Shown piece by piece: positions 1 through 9,100 of a stretch of DNA of 49,024 nucleotides (position 1 is its first letter; every line of letters starts with the position of its first letter). Under the pieces are notes generated by a model. That model had not been told where the DNA came from, did no database searches, and saw nothing but the letters and a program-made list of their open reading frames with translations. A program made the translations under genes and the position numbers. Source of the DNA: Krasilnikovozyma curviuscula (taxonomy: Eukaryota; Basidiomycota; Tremellomycetes; Cystofilobasidiales; Mrakiaceae); contig MVAQ01000164.1 in the NCBI GenBank assembly GCA_014825775.1, positions 1 to 49,024 of the forward strand, in the 5' to 3' direction.

Positions 1-211
1 CGTTTAAGCAGTGCGATAGACCTTACCCGTTAGGAAAGGTGTCATTTATTAGTCCTTCCAAGCCCTTCGCTTCTGAAGCTGATTTGGGACAAAACGTAAA
101 CACAGATCGTGGCGGTGAGTTCTGCGACAAATTTGTTGTAGTGGGTGAACTTCGTGAACGGGGCAGGAACCGTCAAGCAGGTCTAACATTCCCAAATCTG
201 AAGGTGTCACG

Positions 212-1736
212 ATGTCTGCAGATTTATTGGCATCTCTTCAAGCTCACAATGCCACTTTCGAATCCCTCCTCAATCTGATCCCAGCCAAGCATTACATTGT
301 GAAGGATACTCAGGAAGAGGTCAGTCCGGTTTCAAGCATATTTTGCTACTCCCGATGTCACAGCTTACTCTATTCCCTGGAATGTGTTGGAAACAGTACG
401 AGAACAAGTACATGCAAAACAAGAAGCAGAAGGCTCCAAGACAGGAAATCAAAGAGAAGACGAGGAAAGCTAAGCAGGCGAAGGTGAAGTCGTCTGTCAT
501 GCATTTTGGAGTCCTTAGACATCTGCTGAACAAAATTTTATTGGTTCTTTATCTAGTTGGATCCTTCGAATCAATTGACAGTTACAGAGCTGAGCCGACA
601 AAAAGCAGCTGCTGAAGCTGCTGCCTCTGCCTCCAAACCGGCTTCAAAGAAACTTCATCAGACAGCAGTCGGTGATATGTCTGATGATGACGAAGAAGAT
701 GATGATGAAGATGATGACGATGAGGTAGATGATTCGATGGAGGTCGATGCTGGCGCTGAAGCGTCGACGTCCAGGACACCGATGGCCCCCGCAGTTTCAA
801 TCACCCATCTCCAAGCCAAACTTCAAGCCAAGATTGCGTCGCTACAGAATAAAAGATTTGGTACTGGTGCTAATGCTCCGCTAGAGCCTGGCAGCAAAGA
901 GGAGCTGCTTGAACAGACCAGAGTTCGACGAGGTCAGTTGAGAGAAGCTAGGAGGAAAAAGGTCCAGAAGGAGAAGAAGGCTGAGCGCGAAGGTGGAGCT
1001 AAGAAAAAGGATAACAAAGCCGAAAAGAACGTCACCCCCGGAAAGGTGAAGCCCTGCTGTAATATTACGACGTAACAAGCTAGTGTACTGATTTCCTGTC
1101 TCTTTGCTTAGACTAACCTATTGGTGCCCGACGCTGGATACTCGAAGCACTCCACCAGCTCAGATCCTTCAGCACCTTCCACATCCACCCTTTCATTCTC
1201 CAATTTCACCCTTCCATCCTCCATTGGCGGCGCGTCTTCCTCCAAGAAATCTCACAACGCCCTTCCCTCCAACGCAGTACAGGCATTGGCAGTTCTCCAA
1301 GCTAAGAAGGCGAAGCTAGAAGATATGCCGGAGGAGAAGAAGAAGGAGAGGGAGGAAAGGGAGAGATGGGACAAAGCTACTGAAAGAGCTGAAGGTGGTA
1401 AAGTCCGAGACGATGTTTCGCGACTGAAGAAGGCTGCGAAGAGGAAGGAGAAGGAGAAGAGCAAAAGTAGCAAAGAATGGTGAGTAATTTCAAATGTTCT
1501 TCGCTGCTTTTTGCAGAAATTGACCCCTCAACGAACAATCTTGCAGGGCGGACCGAAAGGAAAACTTGAAGACTTCTCAAGCAACTAAGATGAAGAAGCG
1601 AACAGACAACATCGCATCTAAACTTGAAGCACGTAAAAACGCGAAGAAGGGTCTGAAGCCAAAGGGAGATAAGAAGAAGGCCAAAGGCAGACCTGGTTTC
1701 GAAGGAGGAAAGTCTAAATCAGGAGGAAAGAAGTGA
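212..1736 (+). CDS. RRP14: Ribosome biogenesis protein Rrp14 / SURF6 homologue
   Basis: Nucleolar factor of the SURF6/Rrp14 family, which acts in early maturation of pre-ribosomal RNA for both subunits. Five exons are seen: 212-319, 397-483, 557-1045, 1112-1479 and 1547-1736, joining in frame to 413 aa. The N-terminus (residues 1-36, with the motif NLIPAKHYI) is the Rrp14 N-terminal domain. A second conserved block KYMQNKKQKAP follows, then a long acidic tract (about 680-735, Asp/Glu run) and the SURF6 domain, which is rich in Lys/Arg/Glu and contains the family hallmark RRGQLREARRKK near 930-965. A second half of the domain (LEDMPEEKKKER, SKEWADRK) and a very basic Gly/Lys tail finish the protein. 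The start is the first ATG in frame with the family N-terminus. The remaining doubt concerns only individual splice sites. Confidence 0.9.
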
Positions 1737-2152
1737 TTACACGTCGCTTTCTCTGTGGATCACTAGCTTAACCTCTCTTTTTTGGCTTGAATTTTTACTG
1801 CCCTCTTTTTTGTATTTATGGCTATGTGTTGGATGTCTACCGCTGAATCTGATGGAAAGACTGGTGAAACTTAGGCGAGACGACCAGGGGCATCTGAGGG
1901 GTTTCGCCTTTCTTTCATTTTTTACTTTCGACAGTCACCAACTCTTCTGTTCAATGCTATAGCCCTTGCTCTGCTGGCCACTGCGACACTTTCACGCTCT
2001 TTTGCACACTCGTTGTTCGATGGTGTATACGGCGGCTAGTTCTTTCCACACCAGGAAATGGAGATCTGTTTGTCACTGGTATTGAACCTGAGGTGTCTTG
2101 GATTGTCCAAAACTGAATCTGTGGGTACGTTGCGCTTGCTCTCCTGCCTAAA
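1737..2152. other. Intergenic region, 3' UTR of RRP14 and leader of the next gene
   Basis: About 400 nt with pyrimidine-rich stretches. I see no open frame with coding character, no RNA gene and no repeat. Confidence 0.5.
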
Positions 2153-4071
2153 ATGAGTCTCGATGAAACGGCTGATGGAGATCCTCTTTCATACGTTGTT
2201 TCAGGGATATTTCTTCCACCCGCTGCAGAATTCGTCTTCTCGTTAGGCTTCATAGCAGCCTTTATCTACCTCAAAAAGGGCGACAATGAATCAGGAAAGC
2301 TGTAAGTGACCGTGAGATGTAACTACTGCCATCGACTGCTTCGTGACGTTTGTTTGAATCTCTCCCTTAGATACCCGATGCTGCTACCGTTAGATTCTAT
2401 ATTCTATTTTCTGCTTTCTCTTTTGGATTTGATATCGACTCAGGATGTTGATATATCCTTGAGTATGTTCAAAGGCTTGTCGATCGTGATCGGTATGTGA
2501 TGCTATAGTCTATCCACGACTTTTTCACTGACACCTGCAACTCGAAGGGGTCTTCAACTTTCTTCCCTTTCTCTCAATTTCAGGATATATTATTCTTCTT
2601 CTACGGGATGAGCTGCTGCCGAACACCTTGGCAGGATTAACCAAGCTCAGGATGTTTTTATTGGGTGCGATGATACTCTTATCACTAGCTGCCCTTGTCG
2701 CGTTGGAGATTGCAGGTTTTGTAGGAGTGACGTTTAATTTTATCAGAGATGAGATTGTTGTTAGGTAAGAGCCATCGTGACAACCACCGATGGAGTGACT
2801 CTCACCACCAGCTTGTTTTTCAGCTTCGTGTCTCAATCTTTCACAACGATAGCTCGAACACTTTCCTTCATTTCACTCAGTTTGATGCTACCAGTAATCA
2901 TACTCTCACTATTTATGGCGTTGTATCTCTTCGTAAAGGGTTTGTTTACACCTGATTATGTTCAGCCCCACCCTGTGTCTGTGTCTATCGGATGGATCGT
3001 TAGTGGTCTACTGTCGTTGATCATCGACAATGTTCTGGGATTTTTGGACGTTAATTTCGGGATGGTGTTGTCGAGAAGGATACTGAGGTCAATTGGGAAG
3101 ACATGGTTGCTAATTGGGCATATCCGGTGAGTGCTATTCTTTGACTAATCCAGAAATCTAAAACTACTGAGAGAAATCATCTTCACATCTTCATTGGTCT
3201 TAGACGTCTTCTCCATGCGATCAGAACAAGACACAACAGTCGGCCATTCTCCAATCGCCCACCAGTTCTCACTCTGAATCTCACAAACTTCAACACATCG
3301 CCTTTCGAGAGCGGTCATATTCCTTGGATCGAGCAAGGTGCATCAATAAGCAATAGTTCAAACCTTGCTATCGACACTACTCTCGCTCCACCCTCCAGGA
3401 ATCAACTGACTCCTTTGTCTCGGTTGAATTCAAGTCTATTCGAATCCAAAGAAGTAGGTCAACATAACATCACTGCCCTCCGCGAAATCCCAGCAACAGC
3501 AGGTTTTTACCCATCCAATCAACCACGCCAATTTCAACTGACGACTCCCGAAAATGGAAATGGTCGTGCCGAGCAGAACGTTCGGTACGGCTTCGAAATG
3601 TCGAGCGATGATGAAGGAGCAGACGATATTGTTGTTCAGCTTTTACCCACCATTGACCAGAAATATACAATACCCCCACCACCAGCGGTTCGAAGGGTCA
3701 CAAACCTTGGCTCTTACAAACTCGAGCTGAATACAACGATCTCAACTTCGCCCTCCCAAGCAGATGTCAGAAGCGGTGACACACCCCCCGACGACCAGAA
3801 TCCATCAGCTTCAGCACTCGCTCGTTCTTCGTCAACTCACTCGATCTCCAGAAAACCTGTTCCTCATTTTGACAGTGCTTCACCGCCAGAAATTGGCAGG
3901 GTTGGTGCGGACGAGGAAAGCGTGACCTTGCGAGAAGCTCAAGAACAAATCGCCGTCAACGAGCAGATCATGGGCGGAGTTCCAGGCTCTGATGGATATC
4001 GGAGCATACCCGTGCAGAAACGTTTGCCATCTCGACCAATGATACGGTTAGACAGTCAAAAGGAGCTATAG
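2153..4071 (+). CDS. Multi-pass membrane protein, unknown function
   Basis: I do not recognise the family. Five exons (2153-2301, 2371-2492, 2584-2764, 2824-3126, 3204-4071) join in frame to 540 aa. The first ~300 residues hold six or seven hydrophobic stretches: SYVVSGIFLPPAAEFVFSLG near residue 13, then DSIFYFLLSLLDLI, LSIVIGYIILLL, MFLLGAMILLSLAALVAL, LPVIILSLFMALYLFVKGLF and SIGWIVSGLLSLIIDNVLGF. No signal peptide is evident, so the first segment is probably a signal anchor. The C-terminal ~220 residues are polar, Ser/Pro-rich and probably disordered, and face one side of the membrane. This pattern, a helical bundle with a long soluble tail, is common in lineage-specific fungal proteins and says nothing firm about substrate. 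The gene model is good; the function is open. Confidence 0.78.
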
Positions 4072-4318
4072 TTGCTGTAGTTTATCTTGTCAGATGATAG
4101 AATATTGTTCCACCCATTATTTACCGTGACAGATCTTGAGAGGACGTCATCGTTATGATATGATACAAACAAAATTCGATAAAGGAGCGTACTCCTGTTC
4201 ACCGTCAGAATAATTGTTGCCGCAACGTTGCTCTGGTTGGCGTTAAGTGCTCGCAGGTGGATTTCAGCCAACCGTGAAGTCAAAATTCCCTTTTCGTTTC
4301 CAAATTTGATAAACCAGT

Positions 4319-5813
4319 ATGTCTCTTGACGACGGTCACCTTAGAGGTACGTTGTATCCAAGTTTCTTCCGAGTCTTATCTTCAGTAGACTTCTAGGCTC
4401 ATATAAAATCCTGTCGGGTTCGTCTCGTACGAATGGTTGTTTTGATTCCAGTCACTTACAACGATATCCACATTCTCATTGGCAATGCATCGAAGAAGAT
4501 TAAAGAGAGGTCAGTGAGGCTGATTTGTGTGAACTGGTTGAAGTCGAGAGAGAAGCATGTGCTAACTTTCTTTCAATTTTGGCGTTATCAAAAATCTCAG
4601 TTTCGACCCAGATGTCATGGTAAGCGTTGCCCTGCCCTTCCTATCCTCTAGAAGCTTACGTATGGAGTTTGTCTCTTTCTTCTCTGGAACGTCGCCTTGG
4701 ATTAATTAGATCGCAATTGGAGGAGGAGGGTTCTTTCCTGCCAGAGTTATGAGAACGTTCCTCAAGTCTCCAACCAGAAAGACAAACATTCCTATCCGTG
4801 AGTGAACCCTGTCACTGTCCTGGGTACCTTGGTTACTGTCGAAGCAGTGACTGTATCCCTACCATGGGATGCCTGAGGTTCAACCTTAGCTCAAGATGGC
4901 TGGCTTTGAGGTTCACCTTATACCCTGAACATAGCGTTTATGCTCACATTCCCTTCTGTCTCTTTCCCATGCAACCAACTCATGTTCCCTATCCATACCG
5001 TGTGCAAATTTTGCTTTCGAATCGCCACATCTACGCGCGTTTCCTTCCGACCCCTCCGACAAACTATCGGTGTCTGTTTCATCCACAGAGGCAATCGGTC
5101 TGTCTTTGTATGAAGCTCTTCCAACTACTACAGCAGAACAAATCGGAACGGAGGTCATCAGAACTCAATGGCTCAACTTCAGGTATGTTTGTTTCTCAGG
5201 CGCAGTGCCAGACTGAGCAATTTATTGATAATATTGTCTTCAACGTATGATCTTATAGTACTCTCGGAGCTGAAGGAGCGAAGGGTCTTCTAGGAAAGAG
5301 AATCTTGATTGTTGACGAAGTTGACGATTCTCGAAAGACACTTAGGTGAGCTTCTGAGAATTTCCATTTCTGTGTCCATCAACTCCCACCGCTCATTTCT
5401 GGGTAATCTTGTCTGTCATCCCTAGCTACGCGGTCGCAGAACTGCAGAAAGACGTGGATGCTTTAACAGCGCAACTCTCAGCAGAAGAACAAGCCAAGCT
5501 CGGTCCCACGAAATTCGCCATCTTTGTCGTCCACAACAAGTTGAAGGAGAAGGCCGCTGAGATCCCTGGTTTGAAGGAAGGCAACGTCGCGTACTTCTCT
5601 GGTGATGATACTGGCGATGTTTGGATCGTAAGTCAACGATGTCTCTTTCTCCTTCTCCTCGTGCCTTTCACGCATCGTTGCAAGATCTATGACTAAAATC
5701 TGTTTCCCTTTATTTGAACGCAGGATTACCCTTGGGAGATGCCAGATATCGTTGCTCACGAAGCGCTCTGCAACGCTGATCCAAAGCGAGTGGTGCCGGT
5801 GCTTCTCAAGTAA
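4319..5813 (+). CDS. XPT1: Xanthine/hypoxanthine phosphoribosyltransferase (Xpt1-like)
   Basis: Purine salvage enzyme that joins xanthine, hypoxanthine or guanine to PRPP in the cytosol. Eight exons (4319-4346, 4452-4509, 4601-4619, 4710-4797, 5089-5182, 5259-5345, 5426-5627, 5724-5813) give 221 aa, the size of yeast Xpt1. Visible family blocks are NDIHILIG at the N-terminus, the loop AIGGGGFFPARVMRTFLK, the segment IPIQAIGLSLYEAL followed by EVIRTQWLNF, the PRPP-binding motif ILIVDEVDDSRKT (about 5305-5340), and the C-terminal DYPWE block. Exon 3 is only 19 nt, and intron 4 (4798-5088, 291 nt) is several times longer than its neighbours. Which base is preferred cannot be read from sequence, so the Xpt1 versus Hpt1 name is by overall resemblance. 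Confidence 0.92.
4798..5088 (+). other. Unusually long intron of the phosphoribosyltransferase gene
   Basis: A 291-nt intron flanked by GTGAGT and a CACAG acceptor; removing it restores the IPI-QAIGLSL junction of the family. Most introns here are 50-110 nt. It holds two short direct repeats (GAGGTTCA near 4874 and 4917). I see no convincing C/D or H/ACA box pattern. Confidence 0.75.
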
Positions 5814-6154
5814 GGGGCATACCCTCGCACATAGTAAGGTTTCAAAGATGAAGCGGATGTATTTAGTGGTTTAGAGAGCATAATGCTTGTGATACGATTT
5901 ATATTAGAACTTGAGTCTCGCGCACCACCGACGTGACGATGCACGACAGGACTGTTTGTGTAGCAAGGCAATTCACGCTGTGATCCCCAGACAGGTTGAC
6001 AAGTCCTGTTGGCTCTAGTTAGGCCCTAGCGAATATTAAAAATTGGAACTCGAAAAAGTAGAGGTCACGGAATATTGGCTCGAGTAGGAACCCAACTCCC
6101 TATTGCCGAGCGATCCTCGCCCTTCGCGTTGTCTGTATTAAGGACGTGGGCAGT
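5814..6154. other. Intergenic region before the chromodomain gene
   Basis: About 340 nt containing the 3' UTR of the phosphoribosyltransferase gene and the leader of the next gene on the same strand. No recognisable element was seen. Confidence 0.5.
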
Positions 6155-9100
6155 ATGGCTCAAGATCTGGACCCAGACTCAGAGGCAGATCCTCTAGCTA
6201 GCTGGACCAGCGATGACGAATTGAGTCAGGACAATAATTCCGATCCTGATACTGAATTTGGCTTTGGTGCGTTGCTTCGTCTGATAATTATAATGTAGAA
6301 CGAGCTTAATGCTGACCCTACTACTTCTTCCTCTACTTTCCGTTAACTTGTTTCTATTTTCGGATGGGGTTTCGTTTCGGTTTGACATATACAAGACTGG
6401 ATCGACTACGCCGTCTTCGAGAAAGACGAAGAGGCAGAAGAACGAGACTATAAGATGACGAGAAAGATCGGCCTATGGGTGAGTAATGAACTTAGCCTGG
6501 ATTGATATTGTGTTGCACCAGGGTAGGAAGAAACCACTGGGACTTATTCCTCGCAGTGGCTAGCTGCAGCGATTTTATGGAAACAACCTGCTGCAACTTC
6601 TCTGATCGTGGAGTGGACAGAGACAGGGCACTTAAACCCGACAAAATACTGACTGTATTTTAACCTTCAATTACGCTCCAAATCGTCAATGTGGTGACTG
6701 CTTCAGATGTACAATACTAAAGTGAGTTGATTGCTGTTGTGGATACAACTATCGTTACCTCGGGCTGACACCTTCCTGTTTGTAGTGGACAGGATACAAA
6801 ATCGGTCTCTCTACATTGGAACCAGCGCAAAACTTCGAATCCTCTGGCCTCATTGAGAAGTTTTGGCACTCTCTACGAGTTCCCATCGAGCCTGACCCCA
6901 GGAAGGACAATGGAAGGTACAAGTTTGAGTACAGAGCTCCGAATTCTCTTCTGTGTAAGTTAAGATAGATCTTTAAAGTGAACTCTCTCATTCGTCTACT
7001 CAATCACGCTTTGATATCTGCCGCCTGCCAGCATCTCTGGTGAAAAGAGCCCGAAAACGCAGGCACAAGCAAAAAGCAAAAAAGGATACTCTAAGAGATG
7101 GACCAAGTGATGTTGTTTCTGGTGGCCAAGAGTCCAAATCAGCGTCACCTGTTTTGAAAACCTCCTTCGAAGCTGTCAGCGAACCTACAGTAGCTGTAAG
7201 TACTGGAAGTTGGGCCCTCTTACTCCACGTCCCTGACTGTGTTTGTAACCCAGAACCTTGTAATGAAGGCATCGATATCTCCAGCAGTGGAATCAGCTTC
7301 TGTAGCGTCCTCTACTTCCCGCCATGGTGCTCGCAGTTCTAAATCTTCCTCCAAAGTCCTTTTCTCGAAAGGGTCAGCAGCGGATATCCATACCAATAAA
7401 GCTCAGAAGATTTCAAAAGGAAAGGGCAAGGAGGAAGAGGCGTATGAAGTGATTAGCGATTCTGAGGATGACCGAAGCGCGATCGAAACTGCGAAGGAGA
7501 AGAAGCGCAAGCAGAGCAGGATCGACGCAACTGTACGTTTTTAACATACATCGGCTCTTCGCTTGAAACTTAACTTCTCTCTTCATCTATTTAATAGAAA
7601 GATAAACGTCTATCCAAGTCTCCAGAACGAACAACGAACCTTGTTGATAGATCTCCGAGTAAGATGGATGGTACCTCCAGGTCCGGTAAACCGCCGAGAC
7701 CCAGATCTCCTAGTACATCGATTGCTGATGAGCCAGTACGGGTAAGAGAATACTCAGGCTCATAAACTAACCGTGAAAACTAATCAACTTCGCACTTGCA
7801 ATCCGATGTTCTTCCTCGACCAAAAATGTGGAAATTATCTACATTCATGCAGCGTGAGTCTCATACTTATCCAAACACTTCGCAGGGCAGTCTCAGACCT
7901 TTTATTATTATTTATTCATTCGAGAGTAGCTGAGGAACCCCTTGTCTCGACATTGCCAGCATCACCAACCCCTTCTCTTGCGATGTCGCCCCCACAGCTT
8001 TCCCCTCCCGCAGAACGTAAAACGATCACACCGTCGCAGCTGCCAGATCCAAACTCGCCACCACCACCCCCTCTTCAAAAGTCTGTGGATATAGACTCTC
8101 TTGATTGGAAAGCCAAACCGAAGCTCCTTCATCCATATGTTCATCCAAAGCGCATCAAAGTCATGGATCCCAAAGAAATACCTGTTCAGAAAAGACCTTC
8201 ACCCCCACCCAAACCAGGACCAAAATCCAGAGTTAAAATGCCTTCAAAACCTTCAACGACAATGGAACAGAAGGCCTCACGGCTACCGAAGAGAGCTAGA
8301 AGATACAAAAACGACGGGGAAGGTGAGGAAGAGGGCTCTGATATTGAATCGCTGCCTCCTCAGAAACTACCTCGAAAAGCGTCTTCTTATGGTTTTCCAG
8401 CGATCGAAAAGAGTCATCCTTCTTTCCTCCGCCAAGCTGCGGCGCCGTGGAATGAAGATATAAGCGATGGCCAACATCAGGGGAAGGATATTGGAAACGA
8501 AGATTACTTGAATGTTGGTGGGGAGCCAAAGGAGTTCCAACCTGCTGTAGAAATACCAGACAGCTCTCAGTACGGCGGTGTTCCCGATTTTGCTTCTCAA
8601 GTTTTATTTGATCCCCCAATGTAAGTGAGGCCGTTGGATGATTGTTCTTCGTTTTCGACCAAATTCAACTTACTTCACTTCCGATTGGACAGTTATGATG
8701 GTCTATCAAGGATAGGAGAAGGATCCTCCATTCCCAAAAAGAAAAAAACGCATTTTTCTCTCGCGGTCGGTTATCATCACAACAACTCAGAGGTTGGAAG
8801 GCTTGAAATAACCGAGAGTCTCGGTCGTAAAGACACTAGTCTTCCTTCGTTCGAAGATGTGATTCATGAGGACTCATCAAGTGATTTGAAGGTACTCTCC
8901 TTTAACAAATCCTATACCATCTCCCAAGCTGCGGCGTTGCTTCAACCTTACGTTTCCAAACTTCATTTCGGTAAACTCACTTTGGTAGATGCCGCCGATC
9001 CAGACATCCAAAAGTCTCAATTAGGTGCCTGGGAAGCGTTCCAGATGTATTTGGAAGAGAGTAGGACGTTCGGTCTGGTAAGTTGCGTGCAATCCTTTAT

